NCBI GenBank assembly: GCA_963573315.1
Contig: OY752149.1
Coordinates: 1,674,001 to 1,738,000 of the forward strand
Direction of reading: 5' to 3'
DNA: 64,000 nucleotides
DNA from: Entomortierella parvispora
Taxonomy: Eukaryota > Mortierellomycota > Mortierellomycetes > Mortierellales > Mortierellaceae
Shown: one piece after another, positions 46,540 through 56,416 of the stretch
Numbering within the stretch: the stretch's first letter is position 1
Layout of the letters: every line of letters starts with the position of its first letter
Made by a program: the position numbers and the translations under genes
The notes under the pieces: generated by a model
What the model was told of the DNA's origin: nothing
Databases searched by the model: none
The model's input: only the letters and a program-made list of their open reading frames with translations

Positions 46540-47690
46540 GTCCAAGAAATTGCATGTCGAAAAAGACCTTTTATTGGAGTAAATGAGTCGCGATATTTCA
46601 TTGGCGGTATTTAATGAACCCCTTTTGCCTTTCAACATTGACTAAATACAATTGTCGTAAGACGGTTCTCGTATTTAGCAGAAGACCTGAATTCTGCAAA
46701 CAGGTGGGACATTGCCAAACTGGAAATAGTAGTTGCTTGACTTTGGCCAGTTTCTCACTTCGCCCACACCGTTCGAAAGCACGATTTGGCACTTTGTACC
46801 GACGAGAACGGAAACCCAACCAACATCGGGGTCGTCAGGATCGCAGTAGTTGTAGTCGTAATCTTTTCCTGGTGTATCCGACCAGGTAATTCCGTAGTTG
46901 GCACCCAAGCAGTCTTGTTCAGAGTAGAGATCGATGTCATAAGGCATCGAAACAGCGGTCGATCGGTCGCAAGAAGCGAAAACAGCAGCAGCCAAAGTAG
47001 ACACAAGGGCGAGGCGCTTGAACAACATCTAGTGGGATATAGAGATATAGCCTCGTTAGTCTTCATTTATCGTATAGGTTTATATACATGACTAGCTGAA
47101 CAAGATGCTTGAAAGGGGGGGGATGTAGCTTACTTTGAAGGTGAGTGCAAGGGAAGGTAAAGATTAAAAAAGTGAGGGGAATGCTCGCCTTTTTATCTTG
47201 ACGCAGGCTTCGTCGTCGTTTTTGACACAGGTGTGGTTGTGTTCAGGCTGTTGCCAGAATTCCTTGACCGTGTTCAACTTTATCCGATTGGATTGTGAAG
47301 AGAGGAGAGCTGGATGAACACAGACATCTGCTCCTTTGTTCCTGTTTTGGAATGATTGATCCAGCAGACCTTGGCCGACCCTGTGCCCACAAAAAAAAAG
47401 AGAGGCAATAGACTACGCGCCGTCCAGCTGAAAAGATTTAAGAGCAACGTTGTGTTCAGCAAAGGTTAAACGCTTGTTGAAGGGACGCTCTGTTGAACGC
47501 TCAGTTGAACATCGACAACAACACGATCACAAATGGATTTAGCCGACAAGGCAGCAGTGCTCCAGAGTTTGGATAGACTGCATTCTAGGACACGCCGCGA
47601 TGTGTGGGCTCTGCTTAAAGTTCAACTGAAAAACAAGAGAATCTGCAAGTGGGGCACTGTGGGTCTAGGTGGAGGCGTGTAGATTTGACA
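46540..47690. repeat. Segmental duplication (secreted protein locus), copy 1
   Basis: Shares gene, promoter and distal upstream sequence with 48990-50110. Examples are 'gatccagcagacct', 'gccgtccagct' and 'gatttagccgac', found in the same order in both. The orientation is the same. Confidence 0.8.
46675..47028 (-). CDS. Small secreted crystallin-like Cys-containing protein, copy 1
   Basis: 117 aa, ATG at 47028. Signal peptide about 1-18 (LALVSTLAAAVFA). The mature part has six Cys and an aromatic, Gly/Asp-rich pattern (YDIDLYSEQDCLGANYGITW, KDYDYNYCDPDDPDVGW, ending CRIQVFC). The 'DLYSEQDCLGANYGITW' stretch resembles a beta/gamma-crystallin Greek-key strand, but that is a weak impression. A paralog lies at 49124-49480 and conservation is much stronger in the coding part than in the flanks. 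A splice donor (gtaagc) about 110 bases upstream suggests an intron in the 5' leader in both copies. Confidence 0.7.
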   Translation of the reverse strand: MLFKRLALVSTLAAAVFASCDRSTAVSMPYDIDLYSEQDCLGANYGITWSDTPGKDYDYNYCDPDDPDVGWVSVLVGTKCQIVLSNGVGEVRNWPKSSNYYFQFGNVPPVCRIQVFC

Positions 47691-47744
47691 CGGATCGCGC
47701 ATATGTGGAGTACTATTAGTACTATATGTCTTCTTCTCTGCAGT

Positions 47745-48020
47745 TATAGTCTACAGTTCACGCAGTGGGATCCATTCGTCGATTTCCTTACGTAACCTTT
47801 CCATCCGACCAGATATTGATGTTGTGATATTCTGGAGACGACACTCTGTAATTTCTTCCACTTTACCTCCACTGTGACCTCTTCTTCGCCATTGATTATT
47901 AGAGCAGGGTCTGGGGGTGTCTTGACACGAGCGCCAAGTGTTTCTGTGGATCTCAAGTAGAGTCGAAAGGGATTGACATGGAGTGTAATATATCTTGTAG
48001 AATGGTGGAAACTCTGCACA
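47745..48020 (-). pseudogene. Chromodomain remnant of a Ty3/gypsy integrase
   Basis: The minus-strand peptide contains LHVNPFRLYL, then PPDPALIINGEEEVTVEVKW and QYLVGWKGY, after which a frame change gives EWIPLREL. This order (linker, INGEEE-VE, YLV-WKGY, W-P) is the C-terminal chromodomain of chromovirus-type integrases. No integrase core, reverse transcriptase or LTR is seen nearby, so this is an isolated scrap of an element. Confidence 0.7.
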
Positions 48021-48164
48021 GAGGGTGGCTAGTGAGTGTTGACCAAGCAGTGTAAAAGCCCCAATTTACCCGTTGAATCTACTGATATCTGTTGGGATCG
48101 TAATGTTGGTGGCGCGTAATTGGACCTGTTCACGAACTTTGAACTTGTTGTTTAACGTCATCGC

Positions 48165-48290
48165 CAGTTTGCCTTATATTCGCTTGAAGACCTTCGACTC
48201 TTTCAGTTGTCCTTCACAGTCTTGACATTGCTGTGTGCAATGCCATATCTGGTCCTGCTGTTTCTCCTGCAATAACAGAGGACTACAGAA
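48165..48290 (-). pseudogene. Fragment related to the Cys segment of the 44067-45473 gene
   Basis: About 110 bases align with 44820-44935 (shared 'cagtcttgacat', 'agttgtcct', 'tctggtcctgct'). The reading QCQDCEGQLKESKVFKR parallels RCQDCGGQLSSESEVCKR, but the frame is broken upstream. A short duplicated fragment. Confidence 0.6.
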
Positions 48291-49123
48291 GGGTGACCGC
48301 GGAATAAGAAGAGGAAAGGGGTAAGGGTCTCAGAAAGAGGACAACTGAAGAGAAGGACCAGAGAAAGGGGGCAGATTCGCGCAATGTCGTGCCTGCCTTT
48401 CTCTCCACCGCGAACAAAAACGGAGACCCAGCACGTGATCACACCAAAATTTAAAGAAACCCAGAGGCAGACTTTCTGCAAGACGCTCTTCGATGACACT
48501 TGAACTCGAATTCTTTCCTTCTTTCTCTCTCTCTCTCTCTCACTCTCCAAGAAGTAACAGAAGCTGATTTGTGAAAAGAAGACAACATGCAAAATTTCGC
48601 GTCTCTCTACGGCTCTTCTGTACATTCTGACCAGAACCACGATGGTAACTCTTCCATGCGATTTCATGGCAAGTCGCGCTTTTTGGTGGTAAATCGATGC
48701 GCCTTAGTGGTAATATGCGTCAGAGTCAGAGGTGGCAGTGTATGGCTTGACGGCGTGTCGAAGTCATATAACGAAATTCTCGCTGCGCCATGTACAGGTC
48801 GCTCACGTGCTACCTATCATTCACATTACTGCTCCTGTGCCCTTGTCATCGGTTCTGAGGAGCATCAGAATAAAGCCCATCTTTGTCCCACTATTCGTTC
48901 CTTCCTGCAAGGACTACGGTTTTTATCGGCGATTTCTACACGTCTTCAGTTCATGTAACGTGTAAAATAAGGGGGTGAGGGTGGGGGGCAAGAAATCGCA
49001 GGTCAAGACCTTTTTATTGAAGTAAAAGAGCGATGATATTCATAGGTGGTATTTAAACTATTTAATGAAACCCTTGGTCGTTCATCATGGACTACAATTG
49101 TCATAGACAGACGGTCTTTGCAT
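48291..49123. other. Gene-free stretch
   Basis: A CT dinucleotide run lies at 48522-48542. Open frames here lack any protein-like features. The right end is the 3' flank of the secreted-protein copy 2. Confidence 0.4.
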
Positions 49124-50110
49124 TTAGCAGAAGGCTTGAATTCTGCAAGCAGGTGCGATATTCTGGGTTTTGAAGTAGTAGTTGCTGCTTTTAGGCCAGT
49201 TTGCGACAACATTGCCGACACCGTTGGAAAGTACGATTTGGCACTTTGTACCGACGAGGACGGAGATCCAACCAACATCAGGGTAGTCAGGGGTGCAGTA
49301 GTTGTAGTCGTAGTCTTTTCCAGGTGTATCTGACCAGGTAATTCCAAAGTTCTTTCCCAAGCAGGCATCCTGACCGTACAGGTCAATGTCAAAAGGCATC
49401 GAAACGGCTGTTGAGTGGTCGCAAGTAGCGAACGCAGCAGCAACCAAAGTAGAGACGACAGCAAGGCGCTTGAACATCATCTTGAGGACCATATAGATAC
49501 AAATTAATGTTAGTTTCCTCATCTATCGTATAGGTAAACATGGCTGGCTGAAACCAACAGATGCTTGGAAAAGGGAGGATGTAGCTTACCTTGAAGGAGA
49601 ATGCAGGGAAGATAGAGAAGAGAAAAGTGAAGGGAAGACTGGCCTTTTTATCTTGGCGCAGCCTTTTCAACTTTGACACAGTTGCCACAACTGTTGACTG
49701 TTTGCAACATTATCCAATCGATTGCTTTAATGAGGACAGCTCTAACATCTGCTCCTTTTGTCCTGTTTTGGTGCGATTGATCCAGCAGACCTCGGCGGGC
49801 CCTTTACCCACAAAAAAAAGAGGCAATAACAAACCTACTACGCGGCGCCGTCCAGCTAACAAGATTTAAGAGCCTGCTTGCAAAGATCATTTAGGTTTAT
49901 TTTTTGGATGACCTGTTCAGACTTCAGCGATGGCCAACTGTTTGTTGAAGGATTCCTCTGATTTAGCCGACCCGTGGCAGTGCCCCGGAGTTTGGATTGT
50001 CAGGACTGTATCCTGGGACACGCCGCGAAGTTTGGGTTCTACTCAAAGTTCGACTGAAAAGCCAAGAAAATATGCAAGTAGGGAACTGTGGGACTGGATG
50101 GAGACATGTT
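48990..50110. repeat. Segmental duplication (secreted protein locus), copy 2
   Basis: Second copy of the unit at 46540-47690, same orientation, roughly 2.4 kb away; the spacer holds gypsy and gene remnants. Confidence 0.8.
49124..49480 (-). CDS. Small secreted crystallin-like Cys-containing protein, copy 2
   Basis: 118 aa, ATG at 49480 (MMFKRLAVVS). Signal peptide about 1-18, then a mature domain nearly identical in layout to copy 1: FDIDLYGQDACLGKNFGITW, KDYDYNYC, PDVGWISVLVGTKCQIVLSN, ending CRIQAFC; all six cysteines align. Both copies are open, so both may be expressed. Leader intron donor gtaagc near 49587. The function is not recognisable; secretion and disulfides suggest an extracellular role. 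Confidence 0.72.
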   Translation of the reverse strand: MMFKRLAVVSTLVAAAFATCDHSTAVSMPFDIDLYGQDACLGKNFGITWSDTPGKDYDYNYCTPDYPDVGWISVLVGTKCQIVLSNGVGNVVANWPKSSNYYFKTQNIAPACRIQAFC

Positions 50111-50379
50111 GACTTCGCCTGAATCGCGGATTACCTTTACGCCTTCCTCTCTTAAAAATATAAGACGGCGCTTGTAGCGGGCATCGGCTCTGGACTCACG
50201 TTCTCGGCAATATTTTTCCTCCTATACCGGTTTCGTGCTGCAATATAGCCAACTCCTGGGTGGAAGCAGCCCTCTCACACTCAGAGAGATTTTTGTTCCC
50301 TGATGCGACACTGTTGCAAAATGTTTGATGGATTTCATCTGCCGTATTGAAATTCTATCCTCGTCCTTTGGTTTCTAAC

Positions 50380-50412
<33 letters not shown>

Positions 50413-51534
50413 AGAGTTGATACTCGAACATTGCATACCAACGAAGCCCAGATCTTACTTTTACTACCATGGCCACCGTTTTCCTGTTCTGGTGGATCAC
50501 TGTTGTTCTCTGAAGGCACAAGTGGGATAAAGGACTGATGCGGATCAGGGGCAGTATGTACCAGAGTTTGTCCAGTTCTTCGAATCGGGAGCAACGTCCC
50601 AGTATCTGCTCTCGAGGTTGATGCGTCCCTGTGAGTCCAGATCATGTTTTTCTTCATTAGTTGTTCTGCCTTCTAGCACTTCCTCCTCGTGTACTGGAGG
50701 ATAGAGTTGATCGACTTTGCGGTGTGCTTGTCGCTAGATTTTCGTTCACATAACTCGCTATCTCGACCTGAATATGAGAACGACCATCGTTCGGCCACCA
50801 GGACTGTGGGTATTATTCATGAAGTCCTCGGGCTCCGAAAGCCACACAACGATGGTAACGACTGAAGGCTTTTTCCAATACAAGACGGACGGCTTCTTTT
50901 TCAGTTGCTTCAGCCTGGATCAGCGATTCTTCTGTATCGTAAGTCCGTTTGAAGGCAATGAAGAGGAGCAGACTGTCCTCGCTTTCCAATCTCGATGGTC
51001 CTTAGGTGGTTGTTTGAGCAGAGGGTCGAACAAAGGAAGACGAAGAGCTGCCGGTTTCTGAGGGTCCCGTGTAGTGTTTTGTCGAAGACGAAGGGCTGTT
51101 GCTGAATTTCTGGAATTGTTGGGATTGTTGGGAATTGTTGATGTGAGGCTGCTGGTTGGTGGCGTCGTGGCACGTTCGGGTTGCATTGACCTGCAGCCAG
51201 AATGCAGATCAGCGATGAGAAATATTGAGGAATCCGAAACTGCCTGGTTGTAGGACGTTGTTGAGCTCGGTCTCTTCGTTATTGGGGAAGGGCGGTGTGT
51301 GAAAGACAGAGGGAAGCATATGTGGCCCCAGGACTGGTGATCTCTGGTGATTCGCGAAATCCTGTGCACATGTACTTTCGCGCTCATCAATTCGCTCTGT
51401 ACTCCACACCCATCCATCCATCCATTCATTCATTCACTAATCCAGGCTAGTCCATTCTTTCTTTTCAACAAACGATCCTTGCTCAAGCCCCTCACTGTCC
51501 AGCCTTCACCTCATCCTGCCCTCATTCTTCACGA
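50111..51534. other. Gene-poor stretch with long A tract
   Basis: An A tract of about 32 bases lies at 50380-50411. Minus-strand frames at 50420-50657 and 50920-51184 (MQPERATTPPT) are open and Gln/Ser/Pro-rich but have no recognised family or splice link; they may be parts of one weak gene. A (catc)n/(catt)n microsatellite lies at 51411-51437. Confidence 0.35.
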
Positions 51535-53635
51535 ATGGCGCCAACAAAGAGCCCAAGAAGAAAGCAAAGGGGCGTCGAGTCCAGCGCGCAAAGAGCAATT
51601 GAAGCAGGGAACATGGTCTCCAAAGAACTCCACTATGCTGCCCGCACCAAGACTAACTATGCCGGCAGTATCAAGCGTGCAAATGAGTTCCTGGCGAGAC
51701 AGATCGAACAAGGAGTGTTGCCGAAGAGTACAGGGATGCCTTCCAAAGACCCAGCATGCACACACCTTCTGCTCTGCGCCTCTATGTCTCGTATCTCTGT
51801 GACAAACAAAAGTTCAGCTACAAAACTATCGAAGGAGTTCGAAGCGCTTTTAAGAATCACTTTGACGAGATGGGGTTTGAAGGAAACGAATGGAAAGAAA
51901 CCAGTCCAGGAGTTTGGCAAGGCAATCCCGTCTTTGAACACGAGTTTGTTAAGATGATCAAGACCTTGAAGCCTCAAGGCGGCGGAATCGGCATCAGTAA
52001 GCGGAGTCTACCCATGCTCTACAATGACATGACCAAGCTGATGGCCCATCTCCAAGATCCCGTTACAATCAAAGAGCATGGCGTTGGTGCCTGTTTGATG
52101 TTCCAGGCTTTTGCAGCAACTGGGTTCATGCTGTGGACAAAGTACGTGGACAACAGTATTCACGCGACTTTCACGCGTCTCAGATCATTTGCTTACAACT
52201 ACTTACAATGATACTATTTTGATAGAAACGAGGAACTTGTAGGTTTGAAGGGCAAGGATATCTCGTCTATAATGAGGACGGAGTCCGATCAGCCCTTCTT
52301 TACCATCACTTTGACTTTTCGTGAAACAAATTCGTCCGATGGGAACAAAGGTATAGGTATTACACTGCTTTACTCGTTTAGTCATGAAGAGTGCAGCTGT
52401 TTACCCCGTTCTGTTCTAGGTCACATCTACGAAATTCACCCAACTCCTTCTGAGCCCGACTCTTGCTGCTTCACAAAGCTACTGGCTTGGCTTGATTGGT
52501 TGGAGAACCAAACACACAGGAGACCCGGTCCCAGGATCAGTGAAGAGATCGCAGATAGCGACTTGGCCAGAGACGCCAGGGCACAGGAGGACTACACATT
52601 CCCCGCCTTGGATTCCATAGGACGCGTACGGGTCAGAGATCCCATCACGTACCCTCGCATCCAAGAATACCTTGACGTGTTCACGAACAACAACAAGGTT
52701 CTAGGTGATCGGAAGGGCAAGTTTACTTCACAGTCTTTGCGTCGAGGAGGAGCACAGTTCCGGTTCATGTTTGCAGAGAAGAAATGGTCGCTCAAGGCAG
52801 TGAAGTGTGGGGTGGCTGGAGTGAGAACGAGCGGGGTAGCACCGTAATACGTTATCTTCTTGATGAGTACACAGCCTACGAGGACAGCTATGGGAATATG
52901 CTTTCCCCTGAAAGGGATGACAGTCGACATACCCTGTTTATGGGTACTGGAGAGAAAAACATACTTGTCACCGTAGCTTGGATGCGCAGATGCAGTCACT
53001 AGAGGCGTCTATCCAGGCGCTTGACCGAAAGATCTCCTCCTTCAGAACAGAGGTGAAAGAAGTGCTTCAGAGTCAGATGCATCATATTGGAGGGATGGTT
53101 GTTCAGGAGCTCAGCAAGGCGATCGCAGAACTACTTGGCCCAATTACGAGGCATCGAAATTACCGACACCTCAATTGTTAATCCCTACCGTCACCTTGTG
53201 CAACCCGAAGAATCTATCATGACCACGGGAGATGAATCAGCGGCACCAAGAATACCCAACATTAAGACCTGGAAGGATTGCATCACCCAGTGGGAGAAAG
53301 GAGATCCAGAGAACGGATTATTACTACCACTCTGTCATTGGACAAAGGCCATGAGGAAAACGGATCCGTCACGATACTCTCAGCGCAAGTTAATCACCAA
53401 CGAATACCAACGACTGCAGAGGAGCGACGTGAGGATGGAACTGGTTCATGGGCAGAGTACTCTGCTTTCTATTCACCGACTCATTACATCCATTCGTTCC
53501 ATCAACAAAGCACGAACGAAAGAATTTGGAGAAGGAAGCGTTGGAGGAGGAAATGGCAACATTGACAGTGAGGAAGAAGAGGTGGAAGAGGACGAGGAGG
53601 ACTTGGCTCCAATCCTCAAAAAACAAAGAAAATAG
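51535..53635 (+). pseudogene. Crypton-type tyrosine recombinase transposon, decayed
   Basis: The N-terminal part reads as a recombinase core-binding domain: ARTKTNYAGSIKRANEFL, then after a frameshift near 51750 SALRLYVSYLCDKQKFSYKT. The catalytic part: WTKNEELVGLKGKDI across an intron (from about 52142, strong donor gtacgt, acceptor before 52226), where the expected first Arg appears to read Lys. Then FTSQSLRRGGAQFRF (Arg box) and, after a second frameshift near 52810, WGGWSENERGSTVIRYLLDEY (the last Tyr in the nucleophile position). A further frame change near 53160 leads to a C-terminal GCR1_C-like domain (IKTWKDCITQWEKGDP, YSQRKLITNEYQRLQ) and an acidic tail. At least three frameshifts: inactive copy. 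Confidence 0.8.
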
Positions 53636-54040
53636 TCTTTGATTTATTAGAATACTCACTTGCGAAGGACGACTATCCAGATAAAAGGCTCCAAAAGGCT
53701 CCAAAAGGATGCGAGAAGACAACCCGCCTGATTGCTTCCAGTCACCATTCTGCAAATTATTTCATCGGGTCCACATCTGAGAACGTTTTTGGGTTGAATT
53801 GCAAGTTCTTTATGGATGACAGAGAGGGGACGTGAATGCTATTATTGACAACTATTGGGAGTTTTGTACATAGGCGAAGACATAAAAAGCAGGCAAGCAA
53901 ATGGTAAAAAAAGGTAAAAAGGACAAGATTTGTCGAGGAGCGTAGAAAGCAAAACGGACGAGCGAAATGAAGAAAACTAGAATACAACGGGGAGAGAGAA
54001 AGACGTTACGGGAAAAGTGCATACTAAAGGTCCTCGTTCC
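53636..54040. other. Convergent 3' region between Crypton and HAC1
   Basis: No gene seen; probably the downstream flank of both. Confidence 0.45.
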
Positions 54041-54772
54041 TCAATCCTTACGGAAAAGGAAGAGTCCCTTGATGCTGTCGTTGTCGAGAGCCTTTGGACT
54101 CGACAACAACGCCCTCACCAAAAGACCGCGGGCCACATCCTTGCGACCCTGACGGAATTCCGTGACAATTTCCTCAACCACGGACGTGTTTAAACTGGAG
54201 ATGGTATTCTTGATGGATCCTGACTGGGCTTGGAGACTGCGGTGCAAATTATCCTGCTGTCGATTAGACAGACGACTCGAGAAGAGCTGTCGTTGGATAA
54301 AAGATTGCGCCAGCTGCTGAAGTCGTTGCTCCTGCGGTGGAAGCGGCGCTTGCGGATTGCTCGATTGCGCTCCAGTCGAGATCAAGAAAAGAGTCGAAAA
54401 GTTCAGTATCAGCTGGGGCAGCATGTTGGTCAAGAAGACCATCATAAAGAGCGCCAGCGGACGTGTTCCCGCCATTGGAGAAGAGGCCGCTGCAGAGGAG
54501 GAGAGCGTCAAGGTCTTTTTGCGACTGTTGTTGCAAAAAGGCCGACAGCTGATCTCCGTCCTGTTCTGAGTAGCACTCTGACCCGACAGACGGGCTTCCC
54601 TGTTCAGACTCTTGGTCTTGCTCATCGAGGTCATCGTCGTCATTGAATAAACTCGTCGGTGTTTGTTGGAGTTGGAGGTTGTCGTGCGAGAGTTTCCCTT
54701 GGATGGAGTCAGCTTCTGCTGCGGAGAGTTGGTCAAGATGTTACTCTTGTCCTTCTTTGCCAGTACTGCAGA
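54041..54772 (-). other. Alternative C-terminus of unspliced HAC1 mRNA
   Basis: If the 47-nt intron stays, the frame continues 243 codons past the spliceosomal junction to a stop at 54041 (542 aa in total). It overlaps the spliced frame and runs 74 codons beyond it. It includes a hydrophobic stretch (RPLALFMMVFLTNMLPQLIL, then NFSTLFLIS) and a helical, protein-like end (VVEEIVTEFRQGRKDVARGL). Coding-like codon use beyond 54264 suggests real selection in this frame. Confidence 0.55.
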
Positions 54773-55774
54773 CTATTGAGCACGAAAAGGAAAAAAAGAA
54801 AGGTTAGACGACTGAGCTGCTTCACATAGATGGATGGATATAGTTGACACCAGACGGATGGATGTGCGGTGCAGTACCTGGCAAAAGCCGACCCCGGGTT
54901 GGTTGTTGATGGTATTCTCGTCGTTGTGGTTATTGTTCTTCTTGATATCGCTGTCACTGTTGTTGTTGCTGACGACGCCGGTCATGGACATTGTCATGGC
55001 CAACTGTTGCTGCATCAGTGAAAACTGGGCAGTGAGGGTCTCGAGGCGCTGGGAAAGCGACTGGTTGTCACTCTCCACGGTCTTGAGTCTCTTCAACAGC
55101 TGGCAGTTCTCCTCCTGAAGGCTCTCGTTCGAGGCCTCGATCTCGGCGACATACTTGCGCTTCTTGTCTCTGGATTCTTGGGCCGCTGCTCGGTTGCGGA
55201 GGACACGCTCGCGAGCCTTGGCATCCTTGTCCATGGGGTCTGCTGCTGAACGCTTCCGACTGCTGGTATTTGAGTTGGCAGTGGAGGACGATTCGATGGA
55301 GGTAGCAGCCGCAGTGGAGGTGGACGAGGCACGGCGGCTCTTGAAGGTCTTTGCTGTAGAGTCGGAGGGCTCGGGCCTGTGAGTCAGGACCGGCGACTCG
55401 AGCTTGAGCACCATGGGGCTGATAGAGGGCGAAGACCAGTCCGAGGACGAAGAAGAAGAGGAAGAGGAGGTCATGGCAATAATGCTGGGGTCACTGGAGA
55501 GGGAGAGGTTGAGGTTGGAAGAGAGCGAGGCGGTCGAGGTCGAGTCCATCAACTGACTCAACATGACGAGCTGCTGCAACTCTGCCTGGGTAGAGGGGGA
55601 AGTGGAAGTGGTTGTTGTTGTTGAAGAAGAAGAAGAAGAGGGGGTTGCAGAGGGGGTTGTCGCGGATACCTCGCTGTCCAGGTCTGCGTTGGACACTTCG
55701 CTGTCAAAGGGAGCATCAGCTGAAGAGGCATGGGCCATCATGTGTGGCAAGAGAGGAAGCGTTGTCGAGAACAT
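54264..55774 (-). CDS. HAC1: HAC1/XBP1-type bZIP transcription factor (IRE1-spliced form)
   Basis: Master regulator candidate of the unfolded protein response. Exon 1 is 55774-54878 (ATG 55774), then a spliceosomal intron 54877-54773 and 54772-54769. A 47-nt IRE1-type intron (54768-54722) follows, then 54721-54264. The spliced product is 452 aa and the frame sums exactly. N-terminus Ser/Thr-rich; bZIP basic region ARERVLRNRAAAQESRDKKR (N-x7-R, HAC1/XBP1 style) followed by a leucine zipper (SNESLQEENCQLLKRLKTVE). After IRE1 splicing the frame enters an acidic, aromatic activation-type segment (SLFNDDDDLDEQDQESEQGS, then ELFDSFLDLDWSAIEQ). Without IRE1 splicing translation stays in another frame to 54041. 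bZIP identity is firm; HAC1 role rests on the splice sites. Confidence 0.88.
54722..54768 (-). promoter_or_regulatory. Predicted IRE1-dependent unconventional intron (47 nt)
   Basis: Both ends match the CNG|CNGN seven-base loop cut by IRE1: CTG|CAGT (54771-54765) and CCG|CAGC (54724-54718). The 5' loop is closed by TTTGCCAGT / ACTGGCAAA, nine Watson-Crick pairs plus a wobble. The left arm lies mostly in exon 1 (54885-54878), so it forms only after the spliceosomal intron is removed. The 3' loop is closed by only three clear pairs (TCT/AGA). 47 is not a multiple of three, so removal changes frame, as in HAC1 and XBP1. Confidence 0.82.
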
Positions 55775-55810
55775 GATGGCCCGGACAGAGGAGTCGAAGT
55801 TAGTGAGGGT

Positions 55811-55851
55811 TTATATAGAGGGGAGGGCGAGGGGGGCAAAGCTACGTGTCA
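55811..55851 (-). promoter_or_regulatory. HAC1 core promoter: TATA box and UPRE-like ACGTG
   Basis: On the minus strand TATATAAA (55818-55811) lies about 37 bases before the start codon, and TGACACGTA (55851-55843) about 25 bases further up. TACGTG/CACGTA cores are known Hac1 binding types, so the site could mediate autoregulation; this is inference. Confidence 0.45.
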
Positions 55852-56416
55852 AGAGGAGAGCAGAGCAGAGTGTAAGAGAGAGTAAGAGAGAGTAAGCGAG
55901 CGAGAGAGAGAGGTGTATGTGTCAAGAGAAGAGAAGAGGAGAGAGTAGAGAAGAGAAAGAAAAGGGTGCTGTGTGCCATCGTGGCGATGTTATATGGAGA
56001 GACGCAGGACGGGGGCGTAGCTTAAGGGGCCACGCCAGCCAGCTCTGCAACGTGGCGCCTCTGTGTGCCAGCACTCTGTCGAGTCTTGGCATTCCTTTGT
56101 TCCCTTCTGGACCTTCTCCCTGCTTCCACGGCGTGAGACCACCTTTCTGATTTTGGGAAAAAGTCATGTGACTGCGATTCTCATCTTTTCTTTTTTGCCA
56201 CGTAGTTGCAAGTTGCAACCGTGAAAGACAAGGCACAAACACCACACACAGCCCTCTCTGTTCGTCATTCCTCTCTACATTTGTGCAACCATGGTGCAAA
56301 GGCGGCGCAATTGAGTTCATGCAACCCTCCCTCATGTTTGGTAATATGAAAATTTTGTGGCTTAGCTGCATCAAATATACCTTAGGGTATCCCTTCGACT
56401 GTCAGCACTAGTCTAA
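55852..56416. other. Upstream region of HAC1 / downstream of the XPG-Fanzor gene
   Basis: No gene. GA-rich sequence at 55900-55965 and CCACG cores near 56030 and 56050-56060. The last 100 bases are the 3' flank of the Fanzor-like gene, where a guide RNA would be expected for this nuclease type. Confidence 0.4.

Larger units (their letters stand above)
45474..46674. other. Gene-free stretch with short repeats and a strong hairpin
   Basis: Contains the 'aggctaaac' triplicate (45582-45606) and the 25-bp hairpin (45964-46017). No coding sequence is supportable; a shared flank with 48990-49120 begins around 46540. Confidence 0.45.

Noticed and set aside
48587-48958. Open frame beginning MQNFASLYGS
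   Set aside because: No domain, signal peptide, paralog or splice support; composition looks like random sequence.
54041-54736. HAC1 C-terminus as a plain second exon in the long frame
   Set aside because: Two exact IRE1 loops, a nine-pair stem and an exact frame sum favour the spliced frame as the active form; the long frame is kept as the unspliced alternative.
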